A stretch of 64,000 nucleotides of DNA. Source: Bryobacteraceae bacterium (GTDB taxonomy: Bacteria > Acidobacteriota > Terriglobia > Bryobacterales > Bryobacteraceae). The stretch covers positions 1 through 64,000 of the forward strand of contig JAHCHE010000018.1 of NCBI GenBank assembly GCA_026129905.1, given 5' to 3'. This document shows, in pieces, positions 1 to 9,248 of this stretch; the first letter of the stretch is position 1, and every line of letters starts with the position of its first letter. Both the position numbers and the translations under genes were made by a program. The notes beneath the pieces were generated by a model that searched no databases, was not told the origin of the DNA, and saw nothing but the letters and a program-made list of their open reading frames with translations.

Positions 1-1481
1 CTACATTCCGCCTCGCCCACCCACCAACGGACGATGCCCTTGGGCGATCCCCCGCTGAACCGCCCTGAATCTAATCCGACGCGTCTGCTGCCGATCACAG
101 TACCGGGCGGGAGATTGTCCACCATCGCGAATGGCGGCAGCGTGATTTCCGCGTCGAATGCCCCCACATGGCGGCCGCCCCCGGCGCTGACCCTCACGTG
201 CCCGTCCTGGAGAAAATTCGCCGGCAGTTCCGAAGGGTAGTAGGGAAGGCCGTTGGGAAGCCCCTGCGGCAGACGCACAGTCTCTCCGGCGCTGCTCACG
301 CTGATCGCTCCGGCGTCCTGCGATATCTTGGCTTCCCAGTGCCGGCTGTCATACACCAGGGGATCCGCCATGGCATCCTCGGAAACGCCTTCGAGACCGG
401 GACACATGCGCCCGCGAAACCGCTCGCCTGCCGAGCAATAATTAGCGCCTGCAGTCACAAAGCTTCGTGCCCTGTCGAAGGGTGAAGTCTCCGGCGGCGG
501 GCCACCGAAGAAATCCACCCACAACCGGTCTCGCCGTGTCGGCATGGTGGGCACGCCCGAATTGACCTCACGCACCAGCACCAGGCGTAGAAAAGCATCT
601 CTGGGCGGATCTTGGCACGCGCCGTTGCGTGAGATGGGAAGACTCAAGATCTGAGAAGAGCGCACCGTGTAGTACAGCGCCGGGTTCGTTACTCGAAACG
701 GCGCCGCGCACCCCTCCGGCGCCGTCTCCGGTATCCGGATATTGAACTGGTCTCCTCCCGACCAGCCTGGAGCCTTGCCTTGCCACAGGACTTCAGCTTC
801 CTGTAGTCCCCCGGGCGCGCCATCCCCCAAGACGGCCCCATAGCGGTACACTGGATCCGCCTCGAGTGGCGGATCCGCGGGTGCGGGCTCGCCGTCGGGA
901 GCATAGGGCGGACCAAATCCCGTGCCGTAGAGCGTCACGATTTCGCCCGGCGCGACGGCATCGGATGGTCCGATCATCCGCCCTAAACGGTGACTCCAGA
1001 GCGCCGGTGGTCCACAGCCCGATGCGTCTCTGGTGAAGATGCCCGGGTCAGCCTCGTGTACAAGCACATAATGATCGTCGACGGTTCCGTACAGGGTCTT
1101 GACGCTGATGCTGGAAAAAAAACGGTGGGTAGCTGGAGTAACGAGGTTGATCTGGGTCGGGGATACATACAGGAGCCGTCCTGGGACGCGCGTGCTTTCA
1201 TTGGCTACATTGAACGTCACTTGCGTTCCTACAAGCTCCGTCGGAAGCGGGAACCTACTGGCGCTCGCCGTTTCCGTCGCCAGATTGCGGCCGAAGACCG
1301 TGATGATGGAACCCACGCCGAAGTAACGACCCACTTCGGCGCCCAATCGGGGCGGTCCGGAGAGAGTAGCTGCATTCACGATCGACAGTCTGGAAAACTC
1401 GGGCGGCCCCTGAGCCACCAGCAGAGGCAACGGCGACAGAAGCAAAACACCAAATAGACAAAGTGCCTGCCGCGAACTCAT
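1..1481 (-). CDS. TIGR03437-type secreted protein, copy 1 (3' end outside window)
   Basis: The frame is open from ATG 1481 to the left edge, giving about 493 residues without a stop, so the C-terminus is missing. It starts with a signal peptide (MSSRQALCLFG..., Ala-Gln cleavage near residue 24). Then comes the acidobacterial TIGR03437 pattern: SIVNAATLSG, GSIITVFGRNLA, YVSPTQINLVTPA, and GEIVTLYGTGFGPP near residue 185. The start has an AGGTGAGG Shine-Dalgarno a few bases upstream. It is clearly paralogous to the next gene (1530-3197) along its whole visible length and lies 48 bp downstream of it, so they are probably co-transcribed. Members are extracellular, with IPT/Ig-like modules and no known activity. 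The family call is firm and the function unknown. Confidence 0.85.
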   Translation of the reverse strand, partial: MSSRQALCLFGVLLLSPLPLLVAQGPPEFSRLSIVNAATLSGPPRLGAEVGRYFGVGSIITVFGRNLATETASASRFPLPTELVGTQVTFNVANESTRVPGRLLYVSPTQINLVTPATHRFFSSISVKTLYGTVDDHYVLVHEADPGIFTRDASGCGPPALWSHRLGRMIGPSDAVAPGEIVTLYGTGFGPPYAPDGEPAPADPPLEADPVYRYGAVLGDGAPGGLQEAEVLWQGKAPGWSGGDQFNIRIPETAPEGCAAPFRVTNPALYYTVRSSQILSLPISRNGACQDPPRDAFLRLVLVREVNSGVPTMPTRRDRLWVDFFGGPPPETSPFDRARSFVTAGANYCSAGERFRGRMCPGLEGVSEDAMADPLVYDSRHWEAKISQDAGAISVSSAGETVRLPQGLPNGLPYYPSELPANFLQDGHVRVSAGGGRHVGAFDAEITLPPFAMVDNLPPGTVIGSRRVGLDSGRFSGGSPKGIVRWWVGEAEC

Positions 1482-1529
1482 AGAAACCTCACCTGTTCTT
1501 TCCGGAGGCCGCAACCATCGGTTCGCCGT

Positions 1530-3197
1530 TCAATCGATGATCCGGAGGCCGCCAAACCGATAAATGTAAAGATAAGTCAGCCGCCCTCCGTAAACGAGGC
1601 CGTTGGCCTTGATCGTCACCTGCTCGCTTTCGTCCGGTGATACGAGTAAAGACAAGGTCTCGACAGTACCGGAGGGGCGGAAACGCAGGTCGCCGACACC
1701 CGGCAGGATCGTTCCTGCCGATGTCCACGCCTGGCACTCCGCCAGGGGCGGGAGCCAATATCGAACGAGACCCTTGGGCGATCCGCCATTCCAGTTTACA
1801 GGGTACAGGTTGAACAGCTTGCTGCCAATCACCGTCCCCGGGGATAGGTCGGTCAATACCGTGAACGGCGGCAGCGTGATCTCTGCCTCGAATGGTCCTG
1901 TGCCGTTTCCCCCACTTGCTGTTATCGTGACCTTGCCGCTGTCGAGGAAACCTTCGGGAAGACCGGGAAGATAGAACGGCGCCCCGCTTGGCAATCCCAG
2001 TTCCAGGCGGGCCGTCTGGCTCGCGGTTGTCAAGGTGATTGTTCCGGCATCCACCGGCAACTTCGCCTCCCAATGGCCACTGTGATACGGAAAAACGTCC
2101 GCCAGGCCATCATCGGAGACGCCCTCCAAACCCGGACAAACTCGGCCTAGAAAACGGGGACCACCGCCACCACGGCAGATGCCGACACGGGGCAGGGGCG
2201 CCTGCAGCGGCGGCCCGCCAAAGTAGTCTACCCAAAGACTGTCGCGGCGCGAGGGCAGGTTGGGCACGGCGGAATTGATCTCCCGCGCCAGCACCAGCCG
2301 CAGGAACCCGTCCTTTGACGCCAGCGGCCGGTGGCAGACTCCGCTGCCTGAAACCGGAATACTCAGGACTTGTGACGAGTGCCTGCCGAGGCCAAAGACC
2401 GGATTGGCGATTTGAAACGGCACTGCACAGCCACCTACGGTGGCTATCGGAATCTGGATATTCAACTGGTCCACGCCGGCCATTCCCGGAGCCTTGCCTT
2501 GCCACAGGACCTTTGCCTCATCAAAAGCTCCGACGGCGCCATCTCCGAGCACAACTCGATACCAGTAGCGTGGATCGCCCTCAAGCGGCGGATCGGATGG
2601 CGCAGGCTGCCCCTCCTCCGGATGAGGGGGACCGAATCCTGTACCGTAGAGCGTAACGACGTCACCGGGCTGAACAGCGTCGGCCGGTTCCAGGACACGC
2701 CCCAGACGGTGACTCCAGAGCGCCGGTAGCCCACAGCCAGATCCGTCCCTGGTGAAGATGCCCAGGTCAGCGCCGGATACGCGGACATTCCGATCCTGGG
2801 CGGTTCCGTGCCGGGTCTCAACGGACATGCCTGAATAAGAACTGTGGGTAGCTGGAATCACGAGGTTGATCTGGGTCGGGGATACATACAGGAGCCGTGC
2901 TGGGACGCGAGTGCTGCTTTCATCGGTCACATTGAAAGTCACTTGTGTTCCTGCAAGCTCCGTCGGCAGCGGGAACCCGCTGGCGCTCGCCGTTTCCGTC
3001 GCCAGATTGCGGCCGAAGATCGTGATGATGGAACCTGCGCCGAAGTAACGACCAAATCGGGGTGGTCCGGAGAGAGTAGCTGCATTCACGATCGACAGTG
3101 TGGAGAACTCGGGCGGCCCCTGGGCGGCCAGGGGAGCGCATAGCGCCGCGAACAGAAGCAATGCACCAGGTAGGGAAACGGCCCGGTGCGAACTCAT
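1530..3197 (-). CDS. TIGR03437-type secreted protein, copy 2
   Basis: 555 residues. I chose ATG 3197 (MSSHRAVSLPG) rather than the longer open frame reaching 3530, because it gives a signal peptide ending near APLAAQ and matches the start and leader of copy 1. Conserved blocks are SIVNAATLSG, YVSPTQINLVIPA and VVTLYGTGFGPP, as in copy 1. The C-terminal part, missing from copy 1 in this window, ends in YIYRFGGLRIID. No enzyme motif is visible. It is likely exported to the periplasm or cell surface. The leader (GAAACCTCA.GTGTTC next to the start) is shared with copy 1, showing that gene plus leader was duplicated as one unit. Confidence 0.85.
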   Translation of the reverse strand: MSSHRAVSLPGALLLFAALCAPLAAQGPPEFSTLSIVNAATLSGPPRFGRYFGAGSIITIFGRNLATETASASGFPLPTELAGTQVTFNVTDESSTRVPARLLYVSPTQINLVIPATHSSYSGMSVETRHGTAQDRNVRVSGADLGIFTRDGSGCGLPALWSHRLGRVLEPADAVQPGDVVTLYGTGFGPPHPEEGQPAPSDPPLEGDPRYWYRVVLGDGAVGAFDEAKVLWQGKAPGMAGVDQLNIQIPIATVGGCAVPFQIANPVFGLGRHSSQVLSIPVSGSGVCHRPLASKDGFLRLVLAREINSAVPNLPSRRDSLWVDYFGGPPLQAPLPRVGICRGGGGPRFLGRVCPGLEGVSDDGLADVFPYHSGHWEAKLPVDAGTITLTTASQTARLELGLPSGAPFYLPGLPEGFLDSGKVTITASGGNGTGPFEAEITLPPFTVLTDLSPGTVIGSKLFNLYPVNWNGGSPKGLVRYWLPPLAECQAWTSAGTILPGVGDLRFRPSGTVETLSLLVSPDESEQVTIKANGLVYGGRLTYLYIYRFGGLRIID

Positions 3198-3280
3198 CGA
3201 AACCTCAGGTGTTCTCTTTCCGATGCGATCATCGTTGATTACCTCGTCGAAGGCTGAAATGAGCTCCGCACTTCGCTGCC

Positions 3281-3475
3281 CTACGGGATCCACAGGCCGC
3301 CGAAGCGGTATGTGTACTTCCAGGTGTGGCGGCCGCCCAGCGAGAGTCCGGGCGCTGTGATGGCGGTTTCCAGCGATGGATCGGGCGTTACGTCCATCTG
3401 CGGGGGGGGGGCATCGATGAGGATGTCGGCATGGGCAACTCCGAAGTGAACCGCAATGTAAACGGACAACAACAT
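3281..3475 (-). pseudogene. 3' relic of a third TIGR03437 paralogue
   Basis: A 64-codon frame whose last ~28 codons (ETAITAPGLSLGG... to YRFGGLWIP) align with the C-terminus of the 1530-3197 gene (EQVTIKANGLVYGG... to YRFGGLRIID). It is followed by the same type of short leader that precedes the other two copies. The N-terminal ~35 codons look unrelated. Its ATG at 3475 lies inside the -10 box of the promoter at 3474-3502, so that start is unlikely to be used. I read it as the tail of a third tandem copy whose body was deleted; a short expressed peptide from an internal ATG cannot be excluded. Confidence 0.6.
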
Positions 3476-3502
3476 CGTAAATTAGCCGCTGCGCAATGTC
3501 AA
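3474..3502 (-). promoter_or_regulatory. Sigma-70-like promoter for the TIGR03437 genes
   Basis: On the minus strand, TTGACA (3502-3497) and TACGAT (3479-3474) are separated by exactly 17 bp. The region is AT-rich compared with its surroundings. Transcription would start near 3467, pass through the relic and enter the gene starting at 3197. Confidence 0.6.
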
Positions 3503-3524
3503 GCGAATTGTTTCTTTTAATGTT

Positions 3525-3546
3525 GACCAAAAAATGAAATTTGGTC
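3525..3546. promoter_or_regulatory. Palindrome upstream of promoter (possible operator)
   Basis: GACCAAA (3525-3531) and TTTGGTC (3540-3546) form a perfect 7-bp inverted repeat around an 8-bp AT-rich spacer. It lies about 60-80 bp upstream of the predicted start of transcription on the minus strand, a usual place for an activator. No protein can be assigned. Confidence 0.35.
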
Positions 3547-3803
3547 TACGATTTATTTTCAGTAAGGAAAGAAACTGGGAGTGGATCGGCGATAATGTGA
3601 GGGGGGTCTAGGATGCCGTCGAGGCCGGCCGGGCTGACGTGGGCGATCATCGAGGACCAGTCGCGCGCCGATGTAGGAGTCGCCTTCGACAGGGAATCGA
3701 CCCGGGTCTACTCTCGATTAGAGCCAACCCCTTTCCTGCCGATCCAAGTTTCTCGTTCTCTGAATAGCGGCCCGCCGTGTCAAGGGTCTCGCGGTGACGG
3801 CGG
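3547..3803. other. Non-coding stretch, nothing recognised
   Basis: Together with the promoter region, 3476-3803 has no convincing gene. A short open frame at 3613-3822 (plus) has no homology that I recognise and overlaps the end of the gamma-glutamyltransferase gene. I saw no tRNA-like T-loop, terminator or repeat. Confidence 0.5.
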
Positions 3804-5645
3804 TTACCAGGCGAGCGCGTAGTTGTCGCCGCGCGGATCGGCGCCGGCGCTGAGCGCCCCGGTTTCCGGATCGATGACGATGGCGGACGTGGCGTTCATC
3901 GACCACGGCCCGCGCACGGTCACGCGGTGGCCTCGCCGCTCCAGCTCCCGAATCACGCTTTCCGGCACGCGATTCTCGACGGCCATGGCCGCCGGATACA
4001 TGGTGTGCGGGAAGACGGAGGATGGAAAACTGGTGGTGGACCAACGGGGGGCTTCGATGGCCTGCTGGATGTTCATGCCGAAGTCGGCGACGTTGAGGAA
4101 GGTCTGCATGATGCGCATGCACTGGTCGTCGCCGCCGGGACTGCCCACGATCATGAAGGGCTTGCCGTCTTTCATCACCAGCGTGGGAGTCAGGGTGCTG
4201 CGCGGCCGCTTGCCCGGCGCGAGCGCGCCCGGATGTTTGGGGTCGAGCCAGTAGTAATCGCCGCGGCAGTTGAAAATGATGCCGGTATCGCCCATCACGA
4301 CGCCGGTGCCGAAGCCGGAATGAAGGCTGGGCGTGAAGGAAACGGCGTTGCGGTCGCGATCGACGACGGCCAGGTAGCTGGTATCGCCTTCGTGATCGGC
4401 GTTCCCAAAGAGCGGAATCTGAAACTCGATGCCGCCGTAGCCGTCGATCTTGCCGGGGCGGAATTCGCGAGAAGCCCGCTCCGGGTCCACCAGCTTGCGC
4501 CGGGCCGCGCCGTATGGCTCGGAGAGAAGCGTATCGAAGGGGATCTTGATGAAGTCCATGTCGCCGAGGTACAACTCGCGGTCGGCGAAGGCGAGTTTCA
4601 CTGCCTCCACGCCATAGTGGATGTAGTCGGCGGAGTTGTGCCGCATCGCTTTCAGGTCGTAGCCGCGGAGGATGTTCAGCGTGAAGATTTCGGCGGGGCC
4701 CTGGGTGGAGGAAGGGTTCTTGTAAACGTCGTAGCCGCGATAGTTCAATGAGACCGGCGTTTCGATTTTCGACGTGTAGGTGGCGAAGTCGTCGTAGCGG
4801 AACAGGCCGCCGTTCTCTTCCGAGAAGCGCGCGAACGTCCGGGCGATGTCGCCCTTGTAGAAACGGTCCCGCGCCGCTTTCAACGCGGCGCCGCGGCCCT
4901 TGGAGGCGTTCTCCTTCTCGGTTTCGACGAGCTTTTTCAGCGTCCGCGCCAGGTCCGGGTTGCGAAACATCTGGCCGACGCGAGGCAGGCGGCCGTCCGG
5001 GAAGTAGATCCTGGCGCTCGACGGGTACTTGGCCAGTTTGCGGTTGCCGGCGCCGGCGGCTTCCCTCTCGAGCCGCACGCCCTCGTCGTTGACGGACAGA
5101 TAACGCTTCTCGCCCCCGCCGCGGATGGCGGCGGCGAGCCGTTCGCCGAGGGGAAATCCGCGCTCGGCGAGTTCGATGGCGGGTTCGAGCGTCTGCTCGA
5201 ATGACATGGTGCCCCAGCGGTCGAGGATGAGGTACCAGGCGTCGACGACGCCGGGGACGGTTCCCGACAACAGGCCGTCGCTGTCGGGGATTTTGCCGTC
5301 GTTGTTCTTCCGGTACCACTCGATGGTGGCGAGCCTGGGCGCGGGCCCCTCGGCGTTGAGCGAGATCACCTGTTTGGATTTGGCGTCGTAGAGAAGAATG
5401 CAGGCGTCGGAGCCGACCCCGTTATTGGAGGGGTCGGTGATCGCCAGCGCCGCCTGCGAGGCCACCGCGGCGTCAAAGGCGTTGCCGCCGGCCCGCAGAA
5501 TCCGCTCGCCCACCTGCGTCGCTTCCGGGGTCCGGGTCGAGACGGCGTAGTCGACGCCGCGCACGACGGGCCGCATGGTCTGCTGACCTAAGAGGGTAAT
5601 CGCAAACAGCGGGGTCGCGACGACTCCCAGGATCTTGGATTGCAT
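3804..5645 (-). CDS. Gamma-glutamyltransferase family protein
   Basis: 613 residues from ATG 5645, which gives a signal peptide (MQSKILGVVATPLFAITLLGQQ); the longer frame to 5861 runs antisense into the neighbouring gene and is rejected. It shows the GGT hallmarks: GGNAFDAAVASQAALAI, the nucleophile region DTSY with Thr about residue 422 (autocleavage into large and small subunits, Thr becoming the new N-terminus), then VSFTPSLHSGFGTGV and GSPGGDDQ. Family members hydrolyse or transfer gamma-glutamyl groups from glutathione and related peptides in the periplasm. It is the last gene of a five-gene minus-strand operon, 16 bp after the preceding gene. The substrate is not evident. Confidence 0.88.
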   Translation of the reverse strand: MQSKILGVVATPLFAITLLGQQTMRPVVRGVDYAVSTRTPEATQVGERILRAGGNAFDAAVASQAALAITDPSNNGVGSDACILLYDAKSKQVISLNAEGPAPRLATIEWYRKNNDGKIPDSDGLLSGTVPGVVDAWYLILDRWGTMSFEQTLEPAIELAERGFPLGERLAAAIRGGGEKRYLSVNDEGVRLEREAAGAGNRKLAKYPSSARIYFPDGRLPRVGQMFRNPDLARTLKKLVETEKENASKGRGAALKAARDRFYKGDIARTFARFSEENGGLFRYDDFATYTSKIETPVSLNYRGYDVYKNPSSTQGPAEIFTLNILRGYDLKAMRHNSADYIHYGVEAVKLAFADRELYLGDMDFIKIPFDTLLSEPYGAARRKLVDPERASREFRPGKIDGYGGIEFQIPLFGNADHEGDTSYLAVVDRDRNAVSFTPSLHSGFGTGVVMGDTGIIFNCRGDYYWLDPKHPGALAPGKRPRSTLTPTLVMKDGKPFMIVGSPGGDDQCMRIMQTFLNVADFGMNIQQAIEAPRWSTTSFPSSVFPHTMYPAAMAVENRVPESVIRELERRGHRVTVRGPWSMNATSAIVIDPETGALSAGADPRGDNYALAW

Positions 5646-5661
5646 TTGAGCAGTATACTCG

Positions 5662-6834
5662 CTACGGCGCCGGATGGTACAAATACAGCTTTGACTTGCG
5701 TTCGGCCTGGCCGAGGTAGATTGTGCCGTCGTGGCCGATGGCCATCGAGTCGATGCGGTAGGCTTGCCAGGAGTAATATGGACGGCGGTTGACGTCGATG
5801 AAGCCGAGCATCTCGTAGGCGCCGGACGCCGGGTCGTAGGAGAACAGGCGGGCCATTTCATCGTCGTCGCCGCCCACGCCGTAGAGTTTGCCGTTCTTCG
5901 CGGAGACCAGGCCGCGGATGCGGTACTGGTTCAGCGGCTTGCCCAGGTTCGCGATTTTCCGCGACCCAAGGTCGAACCGGAACAGGTAGCCGTCGGACGT
6001 TCCGCCATAGAAAGCGCCGTTCGCCGCCAAGGTCCAGGCGTCCACGCGGTTGTAGGGTTCGCGGCCGTGAACCGTGGGCGCACGCAGCGCCAGGCGGCTG
6101 GCAAAGCTGTACAGGTAGCCGTCCTCGCCGGAGGAAATGACATCCGATGGGGTGACAAGCAGCGCCCGGGAGACGTTCTTATCTTTTTCGAAGTTCTCGC
6201 CGGGAATCGGTTTTTCGGCGACTTTGCCAAGCACAGTGAAGCCGGAGGCGCCGGTAGTCTGATAGCGGAAGAGGTTGCCGCCCGGATAGGTCAGGCCCCA
6301 GATCGTCGGACCGGAGATCGCCAGGCAGTAGATGCCTTCGCCGGGCACGGGGATGCCGAGGTCGGTGACCTCGACGGGGGCGTCGACGCGGATGGGCTTG
6401 TTCTCGTCGTTCTTCGGCGTGTACTTGAGGAGCCGGCCGCCGGGATAGCCCTTGTAACCTTCTCCGTCGTTGTCGACGCCGGCGCTCGTGCCGATGTAGA
6501 CGTCTCCCTGGTCGGAGACGACCAGCGAGCGATGCACCGTTGTGACGCCTTCGAGAAAGCCCAGCGGCTGCACGTAGCCGTGAACCGGGAAGAGAACGAA
6601 GAGGTGGCTGCGCTTGCCGCTGGTGGCGCCGTAGAGCGCGCCGTTGGGCGCGACGGCGAGCGAGCGAACGGCCGACTCACCGGCCGGGATGACGTCGTGC
6701 GGCGGGTAGCCGAGATCCCTCAGGTCGACGCGAACCTGGCTGACGACAGAATAGTCGTAGCCGGTGGTGCGCTGGGCGGTCGCCGCGGCGGCGCACAGCA
6801 GTAGCGGGATGAGTAAGAAAGCGGAATGTCGCAT
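5662..6834 (-). CDS. Secreted propeller-like protein
   Basis: 390 residues with a clear signal peptide (MRHSAFLLIPLLLCAAAATAQ). The rest has repeated blades of the NHL/Kelch-like kind: LAVAPNGALYGATSG, VVSDQGDVYIGTSAG, TLAANGAFYGGTSDGYLFRFD, VSAKNGKLYGVGG, IGHDGTIYLGQA. Such proteins are usually periplasmic binding or lactonase-like propellers; no catalytic residue can be assigned. It starts 6 bp after the stop of the related gene at 6841-8100, so the two are translated together and may be an ancient duplication. Function unknown. Confidence 0.7.
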   Translation of the reverse strand: MRHSAFLLIPLLLCAAAATAQRTTGYDYSVVSQVRVDLRDLGYPPHDVIPAGESAVRSLAVAPNGALYGATSGKRSHLFVLFPVHGYVQPLGFLEGVTTVHRSLVVSDQGDVYIGTSAGVDNDGEGYKGYPGGRLLKYTPKNDENKPIRVDAPVEVTDLGIPVPGEGIYCLAISGPTIWGLTYPGGNLFRYQTTGASGFTVLGKVAEKPIPGENFEKDKNVSRALLVTPSDVISSGEDGYLYSFASRLALRAPTVHGREPYNRVDAWTLAANGAFYGGTSDGYLFRFDLGSRKIANLGKPLNQYRIRGLVSAKNGKLYGVGGDDDEMARLFSYDPASGAYEMLGFIDVNRRPYYSWQAYRIDSMAIGHDGTIYLGQAERKSKLYLYHPAP

Positions 6835-6840
6835 GGCAGT

Positions 6841-8100
6841 CTACCGGGGCCGATAGATGAGCATCGCGAGGCGATAGTAGGAACCGCCGATCTTGCCGGC
6901 GGCCTCGACCACTTCGCCGGGTTTCGGCGCGACTTCGATGGCGCCGTCCGGGCCCGTGTCGGCGGCGTTGGTACCGATGACGCGCCGGCCGTCCTCCAGG
7001 CGCATCTCGCCGAGATCCTCCGTCTTGCCGCTGGACAGGTCGTACTCGATCAGGCGGGAGGCGGCTAGCCCGGCGCTGCCGGCGTAATCGAACTCACGGC
7101 CGGCCGCTCCGTAGTACAGCTTGCGGTTGCGGCCCAGGGCCAGGCTCAGCGTGGCGTAGGGCACGTCGCGCCGGTCGCTGAACTCGGCGATGGCCAGTTG
7201 GCCGAGGCGGCGTACCTCGCCGGACTTCGGGTCGAACGAGAACAGGATGGTGGCGCTCTCTTCCACGCCGTAGAATTTCTTCGTCTGCTTGTCCCAGACG
7301 ACGGTGCGCCAGGCGGTTTCGGACTTGTGATAGTCGCGGCCGAGGGAGACGCCCTTTTCGCGGATGGGGAGGCGGGCGGAAAGCTCCGTGATCTCGTCCG
7401 TCCGCGGATCGTACTTGAAGATCTCTCCCAGGCCGTAGCTTCCGTAGACGTTGCCTTCATCGTCGATGCCGAGCGTGCGGCAGATGGACTCGAAGTTGTT
7501 GATCCGGCCCTTGTCGACGCTTCTCTTTGTTGCGACGTCGTAGTAGACGAAGTGGGCCCGAGGATGGGTGAGCCCGTAGATGCGGTTGAAGACGGGGTCG
7601 TAGGCGCCGGTGTTGATGCCTTCGTTGGGGACGCCCAGGCCGAAGTCTTCCGTGCGATTCGTCTTCGGGTCGAACGCCATCCAGTGCGCGCCCGGGTAGC
7701 CCTCCTTGGCGCCGAATCGGGCGTAGTCCCACCACCAGCCGGCGTGGGTTCCGAAGTAGATGCGGCCGTCGGGGCCTTCGCCGAACTTGGCGTGGACCTT
7801 GGACTGCGGCCCGCGGCGTAGATGGGACTCGCCGGTGAGCGAGCCCAGGTCGCCGATGTCGTGCATGCGATCGGTTTTGGAATCGTAGCAGACGACGTGC
7901 CCGACGCTGCCGTGATGCGCCAGGCCGGCGTAAACCTTACCGTCGCTGGCGGCGAACAGCGCGGCCCAGGCGCCGTCCATCGCCTCGAGTTTGGGGAAGA
8001 TGCGGTGATCGACGCGGATGGTTCGGGAAGGCGCCGGCTCGGCGGCCGGCAACCCCCAGGCGAACAGCGCCAGCGCGGCCAGCAAACGTATAGGCCGCAT
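6841..8100 (-). CDS. Secreted propeller-like protein
   Basis: 419 residues from ATG 8100 (MRPIRLLAALALFAWGLPAAE, signal peptide); the longer frame to 8241 overlaps the lactonase gene and is rejected. Blade-like repeats include AASDGKVYAGLAHHG, GPDGRIYFGTHAGWWWD, IDDEGNVYGSYGLG, GVEESATILFSFDPKSGE and GRNRKLYYGAAG. The Asp/Gly-rich turns and 'VYxG' strands suggest a beta-propeller. It starts only 2 bp after the lactonase stop, in the same operon. Function unknown; binding or hydrolysis of a small organic compound would fit the neighbours but is inference. Confidence 0.7.
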   Translation of the reverse strand: MRPIRLLAALALFAWGLPAAEPAPSRTIRVDHRIFPKLEAMDGAWAALFAASDGKVYAGLAHHGSVGHVVCYDSKTDRMHDIGDLGSLTGESHLRRGPQSKVHAKFGEGPDGRIYFGTHAGWWWDYARFGAKEGYPGAHWMAFDPKTNRTEDFGLGVPNEGINTGAYDPVFNRIYGLTHPRAHFVYYDVATKRSVDKGRINNFESICRTLGIDDEGNVYGSYGLGEIFKYDPRTDEITELSARLPIREKGVSLGRDYHKSETAWRTVVWDKQTKKFYGVEESATILFSFDPKSGEVRRLGQLAIAEFSDRRDVPYATLSLALGRNRKLYYGAAGREFDYAGSAGLAASRLIEYDLSSGKTEDLGEMRLEDGRRVIGTNAADTGPDGAIEVAPKPGEVVEAAGKIGGSYYRLAMLIYRPR

Positions 8101-8102
8101 CT

Positions 8103-9248
8103 TCACTCCACCGGCAGGAAGCGGACGCAGACGGGCGCGAAGACCTTCACGACCTGCCCGGTGGGCGAGAGGCGTCCGGTCTGCTGGTCGATCTTGAACA
8201 TGACGACGTTGTCGGTGTCCTGGTTGGCGGCGAACAGCCACGCGCCGGTGGGATCGATGTTGAAGTTGCGGGGAACCTTGCCCTGCGTGGAGGTCTGCTC
8301 GACGGGCTTCAGCGTCCCTTTCGAGGCGTCGACGGTGAACACGGCGATGCTGTCGTGGCCGCGGTTGGAGCCGTACAGGAATTTGCCCGAGGGATGCGCC
8401 ACCACTTCGGCGGTGTAGCTTGTACTGCTGTAGCCGTCCGGCAACGTGGAGATGGTTTGGATTTCCTTCAGCGCGCCTTTGGCGGCGTCCCAGGAGAACG
8501 CCGTGACGGTGTTTTGCATCTCATTGATGGCGTAAGCGAAGCGGCCCTTCGGATGGAACGTGAAATGGCGCGGACCGGCCCCGCCGTTCACTTTCGCATA
8601 CGGCGGATCGTTGGCGGCGAGGGAGCACTTGGCCGGATCGAAGCGGTAGACGATCACTTGGTCCAAACCGAGGTCCGCGGCGATAAGGAAGCGGTTATCG
8701 GCCGAGTAGTTCACCGAGTGCGCGTGGGGACCCCGCTGCCGTTTGGGATCGGCGCTCGAGCCGGCGTGCTGGATGAAGGCCGTCGCTTCGCCAAGCGTTC
8801 CGTCTTCCTTGATCGGCAGCGCGGCGACGCTGCCCGTGCCGTAGTTGGCCACCGACACGCACTTGCCCGTCTTGTCCACGTTCAGGTGACACGGTCCGCC
8901 GCCTTTGGATGAAACGGTGTTGAGGCTCTTCAGTTTCCCGGTGGCGCGGTCGATGGCAAACGAGGTGACGGCGCCGGCTTTCTCTCCTCCCTGCCCGTAC
9001 GATTCGCTGACGGCGTACAGGAAGCGGTGGTTCGGGTGGATGGCCACGAAGGAGGGATTGGACGTCTCCGCCGCCAACGTGGGCTCGCCCACTTTGCCAG
9101 TGGTGGAATCGAAGCGGGCAACGTAAATGCCTTTGCCGCCCTCCGGGCGCGTGTATGTGCCGAAATAGACGAAGTACTCCGCGGCCGGCAGGAGCGGCGC
9201 CAGGAGGGCAAGCGGTAATAGGTAGCGCAACAATTTCATATCACTCAT
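8103..9248 (-). CDS. Lactonase family (6-phosphogluconolactonase-like) seven-bladed propeller
   Basis: 381 residues if started at ATG 9248, which overlaps the upstream stop as TGATG; the in-frame ATG 9239 (MKLLRYLLPLALL) is an equally good start. A signal peptide is followed by typical lactonase/YbhE blades: YFGTYTRPEGGKGIYV, PSFVAIHPNHRFLYAVSE, GGGPCHLNVDKTGK, RGPHAHSVNYSADNRFL, GAGPRHFTFHPKGRFAYAINE, VPRNFNIDPTGAWLFAANQ. The family hydrolyses lactones, in the cytosol for Pgl but here after export. It lies in the five-gene operon with an amidohydrolase-like protein and two other propellers. Confidence 0.85.
   Translation of the reverse strand: MSDMKLLRYLLPLALLAPLLPAAEYFVYFGTYTRPEGGKGIYVARFDSTTGKVGEPTLAAETSNPSFVAIHPNHRFLYAVSESYGQGGEKAGAVTSFAIDRATGKLKSLNTVSSKGGGPCHLNVDKTGKCVSVANYGTGSVAALPIKEDGTLGEATAFIQHAGSSADPKRQRGPHAHSVNYSADNRFLIAADLGLDQVIVYRFDPAKCSLAANDPPYAKVNGGAGPRHFTFHPKGRFAYAINEMQNTVTAFSWDAAKGALKEIQTISTLPDGYSSTSYTAEVVAHPSGKFLYGSNRGHDSIAVFTVDASKGTLKPVEQTSTQGKVPRNFNIDPTGAWLFAANQDTDNVVMFKIDQQTGRLSPTGQVVKVFAPVCVRFLPVE

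Noticed and set aside
3613-3822. 69-codon frame in the gap after the gamma-glutamyltransferase gene
   Set aside because: No ribosome site, no domain, overlaps the end of the neighbour gene.
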